Of a stretch of DNA of 64,000 nt, positions 52,489 to 61,106 are shown one piece after another. Numbering within the stretch: position 1 is the stretch's first letter; each line of letters opens with the position of its first letter. Location of the stretch: assembly GCF_049747295.1 (NCBI RefSeq), contig NZ_JBMHJM010000001.1:2728001-2792000 (forward strand), given 5' to 3'. Below the pieces are notes generated by a model. The model did not search any database and was not told the origin of the DNA. It saw only the letters and a list, made by a program, of their open reading frames with translations. Both the position numbers and the translations under genes were made by a program. The DNA comes from Afipia sp049747295 (GTDB taxonomy: Bacteria; Pseudomonadota; Alphaproteobacteria; Rhizobiales; Xanthobacteraceae).

Positions 52489-53049
52489 ATGGAAACGTTG
52501 CCGCGTTCAGGCTTGGCCCGTGCCGACATGATGAAGCGTGTGGCATTTTTCAAAGATCTCAGAGGTTCGGACGGCGGGTTGCCCGACAGCAAGAAAAAAG
52601 GCTGCATCCGCACGCTTTACAACGTCATCGGTTTTCAGCCGCCAGAGGGCGAGGGCGGAGCGGTGACTTCGCCGGTCGGCGAGGATGCGTCGCGTCTCGC
52701 GGCCATTCCGATCTCCGAAGGATTCAATCTCGGATATTGCCGCGCCAAGCCCGGCAATGGGCCGATGATGCATAATCACGATACGAACGAGACGTTTATC
52801 CCGATGACCGGCACGTGGCGGTGCAGTTGGGAAAATGAAAAAGGTGAGGTGGAGTACGTCGATGCGGGTCCGTTCGATGTGGTGTCGTTCCCGCCGGGTT
52901 GCGCGCGCCGCTTTGAGAATATCACCAAGGGCAATCCGGACGAAGAAGCGATTCTGATGTTCGTGATTGGTGGCAATGGGCCTAAGGCTGAATTCACCGA
53001 CGCGTCGGTGAACGAACTCATCGCCGCCGGCATGTGGAAGTCCGCGTAA
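52489..53049 (+). CDS. Cupin-domain protein
   Basis: 186 residues. Cupin motif 1 in NGPMMHNHDTNETFIPMTGTWRC (His-x-His, later Glu) and motif 2-like FPPGCARRFENI, where the usual histidine is absent. C-terminal domain ends GPKAEFTDASVNELIAAGMWKSA. Substrate unknown. GGGGAG at 52477-52482 fits ATG 52489 better than ATG 52483. Divergent from the TetR gene. Confidence 0.82.
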   Translation: METLPRSGLARADMMKRVAFFKDLRGSDGGLPDSKKKGCIRTLYNVIGFQPPEGEGGAVTSPVGEDASRLAAIPISEGFNLGYCRAKPGNGPMMHNHDTNETFIPMTGTWRCSWENEKGEVEYVDAGPFDVVSFPPGCARRFENITKGNPDEEAILMFVIGGNGPKAEFTDASVNELIAAGMWKSA

Positions 53050-53151
53050 CCAACGGGCGGTTTTCGTCGTCATAAGCAGTCTGCGTGGTCTGCCGCTTGC
53101 GCGGCAGATCACCGGCTCGTTTGCGGAATGCGCTTCGGTTTGGTTCGCCGG

Positions 53152-54087
53152 TCATGCAAGGCGTGAAAGAGCGTACAGCCAGACCAGCAGAGTCGGGACC
53201 GACAACAGCGTGGTGATCGATATCGTGGCCGCGACGAGCGGTTCCTCCACCTTGTACTCGCCCGCCAGGATATACACCGTCTTCGCGGTCGGCACGGCGG
53301 CGCAGACGACGGCCGCGATCGTGTAGAGCGGATTGAGGCCTGATGCCACACACAGGCCGTAGACGATCAACGGCATGATCACGAGCTTCACGACGGCGAG
53401 CGCAAGGGACGAGGCGAGATTCGAGCGCATTCCTTCAAGGGACAGACCCAGGCCTATGGCGAACAGCGCGCATGGCGTCAGCGCGGCTGCGAAGATGTTC
53501 ATATAGGCTGCGATCGGACCCGGAATCGGAAAGCCTGTGATCGCCCATGCCAAACCGATTGCGGTCGATAGCACCATCGGATTCAGCGCAATGTGCTTCA
53601 TCAGGACGATCGCATGGGCCGATTGTCCGGACGCGCTGCGGGCTTTGCTTTCCAGGAGGATAACGGCTGCGGGAAACATCACTCCCGCCACGAACACGGT
53701 GGCAATGGCGGCGGGGAGAACCGCGGGTTGGCCGTAGATGGCGTGCAGGATCGGTAGTGCTACAAATCCGGTGTTGGTCATCGCTGCCGCCATTCCAATC
53801 ATCGTGCTGCTGGCAAGGTCGCGGCCCCAGCCGATGCGAAGTGCCAGAAATACCAGACCGAAGCACAAGAGGGAGCCGCCGCCGAATGCCAGCAGAAAGC
53901 GCCACTCCAGAAGGTTGCGTGCCGGCTCCTGCGCGATGGTGACGATCAGCAGCGCCGGCATCGCGATGTGATAGGCGAAATGCACGAGCCCGTCGGCCAG
54001 CGAGCGGGATATGTAGCTCGACCAACCCGCCAGCCAGCCGGTGACGATGATGGCAAAGACAGGAAGGACCAGGCTGGCGACTTGCAT
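53152..54087 (-). CDS. AEC-family transporter (auxin efflux carrier-like)
   Basis: 311 residues with about ten helices. Internal segments typical of the AEC family: LPVFAIIVTGWLAGW, GMAAAMTNTGFVALPIL, LALNPMVLSTAIGLAWA-like (HIALNPMVLSTAIG) and VPTAKTVYILAGEY. Exports or imports small organic acids; malonate/malate-type substrates are known in the family. No operon partner. Confidence 0.88.
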   Translation of the reverse strand: MQVASLVLPVFAIIVTGWLAGWSSYISRSLADGLVHFAYHIAMPALLIVTIAQEPARNLLEWRFLLAFGGGSLLCFGLVFLALRIGWGRDLASSTMIGMAAAMTNTGFVALPILHAIYGQPAVLPAAIATVFVAGVMFPAAVILLESKARSASGQSAHAIVLMKHIALNPMVLSTAIGLAWAITGFPIPGPIAAYMNIFAAALTPCALFAIGLGLSLEGMRSNLASSLALAVVKLVIMPLIVYGLCVASGLNPLYTIAAVVCAAVPTAKTVYILAGEYKVEEPLVAATISITTLLSVPTLLVWLYALSRLA

Positions 54088-54307
54088 CTTGGTTTCCCTC
54101 GGCAGTCCTGCGTGGGTCTGCGCTGTTAAGCAAAAGTCGCAAACGGCGTCACGAAGCCGAGGCGCGATTATTCATCGCCGCACGTGACTGACGCAAGCAA
54201 AGAGCCAATTCCGCTCAGTTGGGCCGGCCGCGGAGCAGGATGCTTAACGCTGTCTTTAGGTAACCGTGGCAGTTTGTCACAAAGTGATTGCGTCTCCGGG
54301 GGCTACG

Positions 54308-55996
54308 GTGAGTTTCTTCAATAAAATCAAGATCCGGACCAAACTGTATTTGGTTCTGGCACTGACGGCTGGATCATTGGCATTGGCGATCGGCGTGTCC
54401 ACCACGCAGCTGCGTCAGCGGATGATGGAAGACCGCATCGACAAGCTCCGTGCGGTCGCCGAGATGACTGCCGAACTGGCGCAATCCTATGAAAAGATGG
54501 TCAAGGAAGGAAAGCTCTCGCGCGCCGACGCCGAGAAGCAATTCTATAGCAATGCACGGGCGATGTGGTTCGACAACCACCGCAGCTACCTTGCGACCGG
54601 TAATCTGGACGGCGTCTGGACCATGAACGCCTCGGTGCCGAAGGTCGAGGGAACGCGCGGGACCAAGATGCCGAATGGCAAATACATCCTCGATCACATT
54701 CTCGGCTCCATCGGCAATAGCGACGAGGGCATGGCGTCTTACGACTATCCAAAGCCGGGGCAGACTCAATTTCTACCGAAGCTGACCTATGCCAAGAAGT
54801 TCAAGCCGTGGGATATGGTCATCACGACCGGCGTCTGGATTGACGATATCGACGCCGACTATCACGAGGCCTTGCTGAAGCTTGCCGGCATGGGCGCCAT
54901 CATTCTTCTTTTCGCGGGCGGATTTGTGCTCCTGCTGAGCCGCGATATCAATAAAGGCCTCGCGGGCTTGCGCGACAAGATGAAGAAGCTTGTCGATGGT
55001 GACCTGTCGGTTGATATCACCGAGGCGTCCCGTGCCGACGAAATCGGCGACATGGCAAAGGCCCTGGAAGTCTTTAAGGGCAACACGGCGCAGATGCGCC
55101 AGCTTCAGTCGGAGCAGAAACTGTTGAGTGAGCGCGCCGAGGAGCAGAAGAAGCAGGCGATGCGCGAGCTTGCCGACAGCTTCGAAAGCCGTGTCGGCAG
55201 GATCGTGAGCGCGGTGTCCGGCGCTGCCAGCGCCATGCAGGAAACTGCGAAAACCATGTCGGGGAGCACCGAGGATACCAAACAATTGGCAACCGCCGTT
55301 GCTGCCGGCGCCGAGGAAGCGACCACCAACGTTCAAAGCGTCGCTGCGGCTTCGGAAGAGTTGACCGCGTCCATCACTGAAATCGGTCGTCAGGTCACCC
55401 AGGCATCTGTCGTGGCCCGCAAGGCCAACGAAGAGAGCGAAACCACCAATGCGAGCGTGTCCGGCCTGGCGGAGGCTGCGAACAAGATCGGTGAAGTGGT
55501 GGCTCTTATCAACGACATCGCGAGCCAAACCAATCTGCTGGCGCTGAACGCGACCATCGAGGCGGCACGAGCCGGAGAAGCCGGCAAGGGCTTCGCCGTC
55601 GTGGCATCCGAGGTGAAGACGCTGGCCACCCAGACATCGAAGGCCACCGACGATATCCGCTCTCAGATTACGACCATTCAGGCCGAGACCCAGGGGGCGG
55701 TGGAAGCGATCAAGCGGATCTCGAGCACGATCATCGAAGTGAACGAAATTTCGACGTCGATCGCGTCGGCCATGGAAGAGCAGGCTGCCGCAACGCAGGA
55801 AATCACGCGGAATGTGCAGGAAGCCGCCGGTTCCGCGAAGGACGTTGCGCACAACATTGCGGGCGTCAGCGAATCCGTCGACGCCGCCGGGCGAGCTGCA
55901 TCGACCTTGCTGGGCGCGGCCGATGAGCTGGCCTCTCAGGCGGGAACATTGCGCGCCGAAGTGGACAATTTCCTCTCCACGGTGCGCGCGGCCTAA
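54308..55996 (+). CDS. Methyl-accepting chemotaxis protein with sCache domain
   Basis: 562 residues from GTG 54308, with GGGGG 5 bases upstream. N-terminal helix, a periplasmic single Cache_2 sensor (about 40-185; WFDNHRSYLATGNLDGVWTMNASVP, DYPKPGQTQFLPKLTYAKKFKPWDMVITTG), second helix, HAMP, and signalling domain with the tip NDIASQTNLLALNATIEAAR. sCache_2 receptors commonly bind small carboxylates or amines. The terminator at 56025-56067 follows. Confidence 0.93.
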   Translation: MSFFNKIKIRTKLYLVLALTAGSLALAIGVSTTQLRQRMMEDRIDKLRAVAEMTAELAQSYEKMVKEGKLSRADAEKQFYSNARAMWFDNHRSYLATGNLDGVWTMNASVPKVEGTRGTKMPNGKYILDHILGSIGNSDEGMASYDYPKPGQTQFLPKLTYAKKFKPWDMVITTGVWIDDIDADYHEALLKLAGMGAIILLFAGGFVLLLSRDINKGLAGLRDKMKKLVDGDLSVDITEASRADEIGDMAKALEVFKGNTAQMRQLQSEQKLLSERAEEQKKQAMRELADSFESRVGRIVSAVSGAASAMQETAKTMSGSTEDTKQLATAVAAGAEEATTNVQSVAAASEELTASITEIGRQVTQASVVARKANEESETTNASVSGLAEAANKIGEVVALINDIASQTNLLALNATIEAARAGEAGKGFAVVASEVKTLATQTSKATDDIRSQITTIQAETQGAVEAIKRISSTIIEVNEISTSIASAMEEQAAATQEITRNVQEAAGSAKDVAHNIAGVSESVDAAGRAASTLLGAADELASQAGTLRAEVDNFLSTVRAA

Positions 55997-56024
55997 GCCG
56001 CGAGTTCATCGTCACGATCTACAA

Positions 56025-56067
56025 ATGAAGCCGCTTCACGCGACGTGAGACGGCTTCATCTTTTTTT
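56025..56067 (+). terminator. Strong intrinsic terminator
   Basis: ATGAAGCCG (56025-56033) pairs with CGGCTTCAT (56051-56059), with an inner TCACG/CGTGA stem and CGA loop, followed by C and seven T. It ends the chemoreceptor gene. Confidence 0.93.
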
Positions 56068-56202
56068 GGGCGATGAATTTCCTGTTGAAAGAGGCGCAGT
56101 TCAACGAAGTGCAACAGGGGCATGTTGCCATTCGATATCCGGCCGCGTTGAAATGTGGAATGCTGATCGATCAACGCGCGTCATGAAGGGCCGCCTCGGG
56201 AC

Positions 56203-57363
56203 ATGAGCCAACGCCAGCTGCCGATCATTCTTGCTCTGGGGACCACTCAGACACTGGCCTGGGCGTCGAGTTACTATCTTCCCGCCATTTTGGCCGATCC
56301 CATTGCGCGCGATCTCGGTGTGTCGAGTAACTGGATCTTCGGAGCCTTCTCCGCGTCGCTGGTGATTTCCGGATTGCTCGGTCCATGGATCGGGCGCCGG
56401 ATCGATGTGGTCGGCGGGCGGCAGGTTCTGTCGATGTCGAATGTCACTCTGGCTGCGGGCCTCGTGTTGCTCGGGTGTTCTTATTCCATTTGGGTTCTTG
56501 TCGCGGCGTGGCTGCTGCTTGGCATCGGGATGGGGGCCGGACTGTATGATGCCGCATTCGCGGCTCTCAGCCGCATCTACGGTCAATCGGCGCGACGGTC
56601 GATCACCGGCATCACCCTGCTCGCGGGCTTCGCCAGCACCATCGGCTGGCCGCTGACCGCGTGGGGGCTGGAGACGATCGGCTGGCGCAACACCTGCTTG
56701 GCTTGGGCGGCGGCGCATGTCCTGATCGGGCTGCCGCTCAATCTGTTCTTTCTGCCAAGGGTCAAGGACGGTTCGTCGACCGAGGTTGCTGCGCTCAAGC
56801 CTCACATTCCGCTTGATCGCACGATGATCCTGCTGGCGTTTGCGTTTGCCTCCGCATGGGCCGTGACCGGCGCGATGGCCGCGCATTTGCCGCGCATTCT
56901 GGAAGCGGCGGGTGCGACGAGCGTCCAGGCCGTCAGTGCCGGTGCGCTGATCGGTCCCGCACAGGTCGCTGCACGGATCGTGGAAGCGAATTTCCTCAGC
57001 AAGCTGCATCCATTGGTCACAACGCGCCTGGCATGCCTGACCCATCCGGTGGGCGTCGGCATCCTTGCGGTTGTCGGTGGAAGTGCATCCGGAGTGTTTG
57101 CTGTTTTCCATGGCGCGGGGAACGGCATCCTGACCATCGCGCGCGGAACGTTGCCGCTTGCGATCTTCGGCGCAGAGAATTACGGCTATCGGCTCGGCAT
57201 TCTCGGTGCGCCCGCGCGCATCTCTCAGGCGATGGCACCGTTGGCCTTCAGCCTGTTGATCGATCAGCTTGGAAGCCGCGTGCTCATTGTTTCATCCGCA
57301 TTGAGCCTGCTGGCCTTCGCGGCGCTCTGCCTGCTGCGCAAAGGTGCCCATGCGGCGGAATGA
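56203..57363 (+). CDS. MFS transporter
   Basis: 386 residues, 12 helices. MFS-like pattern GPWIGRRIDVVGGRQVLSM between helices 2 and 3. Overall similar to uncharacterised MFS carriers of the Bradyrhizobium type. Substrate unknown. Next gene follows after 86 bases on the same strand. Confidence 0.85.
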   Translation: MSQRQLPIILALGTTQTLAWASSYYLPAILADPIARDLGVSSNWIFGAFSASLVISGLLGPWIGRRIDVVGGRQVLSMSNVTLAAGLVLLGCSYSIWVLVAAWLLLGIGMGAGLYDAAFAALSRIYGQSARRSITGITLLAGFASTIGWPLTAWGLETIGWRNTCLAWAAAHVLIGLPLNLFFLPRVKDGSSTEVAALKPHIPLDRTMILLAFAFASAWAVTGAMAAHLPRILEAAGATSVQAVSAGALIGPAQVAARIVEANFLSKLHPLVTTRLACLTHPVGVGILAVVGGSASGVFAVFHGAGNGILTIARGTLPLAIFGAENYGYRLGILGAPARISQAMAPLAFSLLIDQLGSRVLIVSSALSLLAFAALCLLRKGAHAAE

Positions 57364-57449
57364 CAGCCGCTTGAAGGTTGCGTTGCCGAAGTCTTCTTGA
57401 GAGGATCGGAAGAGGTTAAGACTGCCAACGAACAGCCGCGGAACCTTCG

Positions 57450-58265
57450 ATGCATTATTTGCGCTGGATCACCGCATGCGTCGCCCTTGTTCTGGCACCT
57501 GTGGCATCTGCACAAGACAAGCCGCAGCCGAGCCAGTGTCTGGCCGTGGCGCAATCGCTTCCCAGCGTTCAATTCGTCAGCCTGCGCCATGTCACCGCCG
57601 AGAAGGGTGAGGTTGTCATCACCTATGCCGGGCATTCGACCTACATCATCGAGACGCCCGGCAACGTCACCATCGCCACCGACTTCAGTGGTGTCTATAC
57701 CGCGGGCAAGTCACCTGACGTCGTGACGATGAACCGCGCTCACTCGACGCATTACACGCTCAATCCCGATCCGCGCATCAAGTATGTTCTGCACGGCTGG
57801 AGCGACGGCGACGGCCCTGCGAAACATGCGCTGACGGTCGGCGACGTTTTCATCCGCAATGTGCCGACTGATATTCGCGGCTACCGCGTCGGCTCTGAAG
57901 CGATGATGCAAAAGGATGGCAACTCCATCTTCATCTTCGAAGTCGCGGGGCTTTGCATTGGCCATCTCGGTCATCTGCACCACCCGCTCGACGAAGCGCG
58001 TTATGCGGCCATCGGCCGGCTCGACATCGTCATGGTGCCGATCGATGGAACTTACACGCTGTCGCTCGATGGCATGTCGGAGATCACCCGGCGGCTGCGG
58101 GCATCGATCGTGTTGCCGATGCATCGTTTCAGCACGCCACTCGGGGAGTTCGTCGCGAGGATGAATGGGCAGTTCGAGGTCGAGCTTCGAAAGGAGAAGT
58201 CCTTCTCGGTCTCGCTCGACACGCTGCCGAAGGCACCGACCATCATCATCCTCGAGGGCGTTTAG
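57450..58265 (+). CDS. Periplasmic MBL-fold protein with degenerate metal motif
   Basis: 271 residues with a Sec signal (YLRWITACVALVLAPVASAQ). MBL-fold body: ITYAGHSTYIIETPGNVTIATDFSG, LCIGHLGHLHHPLDE, VPIDGTYTLSLDG, IVLPMHRFS. Where UlaG-type enzymes have HxHxDH, the sequence has NRAHSTHYTL: the first histidine and the aspartate are replaced. It may bind one metal only or be non-catalytic. The stop is just before palindrome array 5. Confidence 0.8.
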   Translation: MHYLRWITACVALVLAPVASAQDKPQPSQCLAVAQSLPSVQFVSLRHVTAEKGEVVITYAGHSTYIIETPGNVTIATDFSGVYTAGKSPDVVTMNRAHSTHYTLNPDPRIKYVLHGWSDGDGPAKHALTVGDVFIRNVPTDIRGYRVGSEAMMQKDGNSIFIFEVAGLCIGHLGHLHHPLDEARYAAIGRLDIVMVPIDGTYTLSLDGMSEITRRLRASIVLPMHRFSTPLGEFVARMNGQFEVELRKEKSFSVSLDTLPKAPTIIILEGV

Positions 58266-58268
58266 ATG

Positions 58269-58434
58269 CTAGAGTCTCGATTCCGAAGTTCGCATCATTC
58301 CGCCGCTCGTTGGTCTGCGAACTTCGGAATCGAATGACTCTAGCAAGTTATTGTCATAGTGTGGCTTTGGTTCTGAAGTCCGCATTCCGGACTCGCCGCA
58401 CGAAAAGATGCGGACTTCAGAACCGCCACACTAG
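58269..58434. repeat. Palindromic repeat array 5 (two elements)
   Basis: Elements 58269-58343 and 58356-58434, linker 58344-58355 (CAAGTTATTGTC). First: CTAGAGTC outer stem, inner stem CGATTCCGAAGTTCGC, AT on the right arm. Second: ATAGTGTGGC, TTT on the left, inner GGTTCTGAAGTCCGCAT. Close copy of array 2, with paired changes in the stems. The terminal CTAG supplies the TAG stop codon of the minus-strand gene (58431-58433). It lies between convergent genes. Confidence 0.93.
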
Positions 58435-59621
58435 AACGCCGCCGCGAGATCCTTCGCCCCCGGCAGGTTCATGTCCCGATCCATCTTGGAATTGGTCGCG
58501 GCCAGAAGCTTGGACACGACATTGTTCCGGATGGCGACCGGATTGCGCTCGTAGCCCGAACGCTGGAAGAAGTTCGATGTCGGCACTTGAGAGCGCATGG
58601 CGTCCGGCATCGACACCATGTCGAAGCCATTGCCGTCGCCGGTCAGGTTCATCATTTCCAGTTCCGCAGCGGTCAACGGCGTCATATACCCCTTGCGCCG
58701 TGCGAAATTGACCGAGTCCATCAGCTTCAGCGTCTGCAGAAGCGGCCCAACATCAACATCCAGATTGAGCGCATGCACGGCGATGCCGCGTGGCGTGACG
58801 CCGAGTTTTTCGTGGGCGCTCCACTCGTTGGGCACGGTTTTACAGAAGGCCACCATCTGCTGGACAATGGCGATCTTTCGCTCCAGCTCGGCCTTTCGCG
58901 GCCCGGTCGCCTCGTGAAGCTGGTCGCGAAGCGATTTGAGAATAAGGCCGCCATGCTCGGACAGCAGATCGATGGTGTTCGTGGTCAGCAACTGGTTGTA
59001 GCCGAGCGCCGTTGAAATGGCGCGGCCGCCTGGCTTCTCAAGTCCTGCCTGTACGTCGTATTTGCCGTTGCCGCCCGCCTCGAAGCTGTAGACGCGCACC
59101 GCCTGATCCCGGGTCAAGCCGAAGCTTGAGGCAACTTTGGCGTAGGCGCGCTTGTACTCGAGCTCACTCGCGGGTTTGCGCGGCGTGAATTGAAAATGCT
59201 CAAGCGCATTCTCAAGGAAATCCGCAACCACCGGGATCGGCCTGCGCACCGCGGGCGGTGTCGGGGGCGCCGATGGATCGACCGGCTTTGGCGGGCCGCT
59301 GTAGATCGGAGGCTGGGTCCGCACGTAGTCATCGAGCGCAACGGTTTCGCCGCTGCGCCGCTTGGCGTTTCTCGCCTTTCGCTTCTCGCTGATGGCGGAC
59401 CAATACGCCCCAGCCTGTTCATCGAAAGCCTGACGAATGGCGGTGTATTCGCCAAGCTTGCGACGGTACTCCGCCATCTGCTGCGGTGAAACCGCGATCG
59501 TTGGAGCTGCCACCCTGGGAGCGGTCGCCCCTGCCTGTCCGTGTGCGCTGCCAGACAACGCCGCAGCCGCTGCGGCGATGGTCATGCAGACAAGCGACGT
59601 CAGCCGGCGGTCTTGCCTCAC
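58431..59621 (-). CDS. Hypothetical exported protein (murein-hydrolase-like)
   Basis: 396 residues from GTG 59621, which overlaps the thioesterase stop (ATGTGA). A Sec signal is visible (RLTSLVCMTIAAAAAALSGSAHG). A coiled-coil-like region (about 45-85) precedes a proline linker and a domain (about 170-380) with EYKRAYAKVASSFGLTRDQAVRVYSFEAGGNGKYDVQAGLE, similar to DUF4781/lysozyme-like proteins: conserved EAGGNGxYD with a possible catalytic glutamate. No catalytic activity can be asserted. Odd feature: the stop codon lies in the CTAG end of repeat array 5. Confidence 0.75.
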   Translation of the reverse strand: MRQDRRLTSLVCMTIAAAAAALSGSAHGQAGATAPRVAAPTIAVSPQQMAEYRRKLGEYTAIRQAFDEQAGAYWSAISEKRKARNAKRRSGETVALDDYVRTQPPIYSGPPKPVDPSAPPTPPAVRRPIPVVADFLENALEHFQFTPRKPASELEYKRAYAKVASSFGLTRDQAVRVYSFEAGGNGKYDVQAGLEKPGGRAISTALGYNQLLTTNTIDLLSEHGGLILKSLRDQLHEATGPRKAELERKIAIVQQMVAFCKTVPNEWSAHEKLGVTPRGIAVHALNLDVDVGPLLQTLKLMDSVNFARRKGYMTPLTAAELEMMNLTGDGNGFDMVSMPDAMRSQVPTSNFFQRSGYERNPVAIRNNVVSKLLAATNSKMDRDMNLPGAKDLAAAF

Positions 59622-60406
59622 ATGAACACCGCCACGTTCTGCCGCGAGACCAGCACAGGCTGGCGTGCGGCATTGAAGACGACACTTCCCTGGCTGGAGT
59701 AGCCATGGAGGACGCTTTCGGCCTGGGTTCTGATCAGCCACCAGCCATTGGTCGTTTCGAGTTTGTCGGTGAGGAGATCGATGGACCAGGTCATGGTGCT
59801 GATCGGGCCGAAGTCCTTGAACAGCAACAATGCCGCCGGCGGTGGCGCGTCGGTCAATGCAACGAGTGCGGCGGTGGAATTCGGTTCCGCATCGTCCTGA
59901 TGGCGCATCCACAAAGCGATCGTGGGATCATCCGTCCCACTGAAGGGGAAGCTACCCGCCGCCAGCCGGCCATCGAAATGCTGGGCGAAATTCAATCCGG
60001 GGAGTTTGCGAAAGAAGTCTGGGCAATTGTCCGGATCGGGCACCGCAGGCGCGACGAGCTTGCCGTACTCGACCGCGGACTGTCGCGTCGCACCAAAGCA
60101 AAAGGTGGCGCGGGTGGCGAGGCCAGCATCCCCCGTCAGCTCTGCGCCGACGAAGATGGTTGATTTGCCCTTGCGCAGGATCGCCGGCCGAATGGTCAAG
60201 CGGCCAGTCGCGGGACCGACGAAGGAAAACTGTGCAGAACGCAGTGGTGGCAAGTCGCCGAAGTGGCGCGACACGCTCTCAAGGCAGAAGGCTGCCGCGA
60301 GGCCGCCGTAGATCGTCCGGCCCTGCAGCCAGTCATCCGTCGCCGTCACGGTACACGCGTCGCCATCCTTCGTGATGCCTGCCATCAATGTCGTAAAATC
60401 AATCAT
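59618..60406 (-). CDS. Acyl-CoA thioesterase family (double hotdog)
   Basis: 262 residues. Two hotdog domains: WLQGRTIYGGLAAAFCLESVSRHF with FSFVGPATGRLTIRPAILRKGKSTIFV, and FGPISTMTWSIDLLT with SSQGSVVFNAARQPVLVSRQNVAVF. This is the TesB-like/acyl-ACP thioesterase pattern (PF13622). Overlaps the next minus-strand gene, so translation may be coupled. Confidence 0.85.
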   Translation of the reverse strand: MIDFTTLMAGITKDGDACTVTATDDWLQGRTIYGGLAAAFCLESVSRHFGDLPPLRSAQFSFVGPATGRLTIRPAILRKGKSTIFVGAELTGDAGLATRATFCFGATRQSAVEYGKLVAPAVPDPDNCPDFFRKLPGLNFAQHFDGRLAAGSFPFSGTDDPTIALWMRHQDDAEPNSTAALVALTDAPPPAALLLFKDFGPISTMTWSIDLLTDKLETTNGWWLIRTQAESVLHGYSSQGSVVFNAARQPVLVSRQNVAVFM

Positions 60407-60447
60407 CTAGTTCGACTCACTCCAGAAAATCGCGCGAATATAACGCT

Positions 60448-60616
60448 CTCGTGGTTCGATTCTAACATTTGCATCCCGTTTCGGCGGATACCCGTTGCAA
60501 ATGTTAGAATCAAAGAACCACGAGTAATTATAAGCTGCTAGTGGAGCTTGAGATTTGACAATCGCCAAAGGAACCCGCCGCATGACAGGTAGCGAATGTC
60601 AAATCTGCTCCACTCG
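60448..60616. repeat. Palindromic repeat array 6 (two elements)
   Basis: Elements 60448-60524 and 60538-60616, linker 60525-60537 (TAATTATAAGCTG). First: CTCGTGGTTC outer stem, inner GATTCTAACATTTGCA, AAA on the right arm. Second: CTAGTGGAGC, TTG on the left, inner AGATTTGACAATCGC with G-T pairs. It lies in the 449-base gap 60407-60855 upstream of the thioesterase gene; I see nothing else in that gap except weak promoter-like AT stretches. Confidence 0.92.
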
Positions 60617-60855
60617 CAATCACCATGTCCGATCATAGCAGGCATGAAGTTCGCCGATTCGTTTGCGGATGATGCTGTGCTGCACATTGCTGCGCGTCAC
60701 ACGGTTCCCGATTCGAATCGGTCAGGAACGCTGACGGAGTTATCAACAGGCGTTTGATGTCTGCGCAGAGTTCGTGCTCGCGCCTCAGAGGAGAATCAAT
60801 TCTGATGTGTTGTTCGCGAGAATGCGAATGAAGGCGCGTGGCAAGGGCGTTGATT

Positions 60856-61086
60856 ATGAATCAGTTCGTGTCGCCGAAAGGCATTGGTCAGAGTAAGCTT
60901 TCGAAGCTTTTTGATGATGTTCCGAAGCCGGATCGGGCCGAATGGGCCAAGGCACTCGCCGCAATGAAGCCTTGGATGTCTCCGGAAAAATTCGCCGAGA
61001 CCGAGAAGATTCACTGGCGCATGTTCGAGCGTGCGAACCGCTGGTTCGAGCCGAGTGTGCAGGCTGAGTCGAAAACGGATAAGTAA
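60856..61086 (+). CDS. Small hypothetical protein
   Basis: 76 residues from ATG 60856 (MNQFVSPKGIGQSKLSKLFDDV), which has AAGGG 9 bases upstream; GTG 60838 gives six more residues. Soluble, with KPDRAEWAKALAAMKPWMSPEKFAETEKIHWRMFERANRWFEP; no known motif. Likely real because of the ribosome site and non-shadow composition, but function unknown. Convergent with the MFS-ABM gene. Confidence 0.6.
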   Translation: MNQFVSPKGIGQSKLSKLFDDVPKPDRAEWAKALAAMKPWMSPEKFAETEKIHWRMFERANRWFEPSVQAESKTDK

Positions 61087-61106
61087 ATTCGGCATCAAGG
61101 CAGCGG

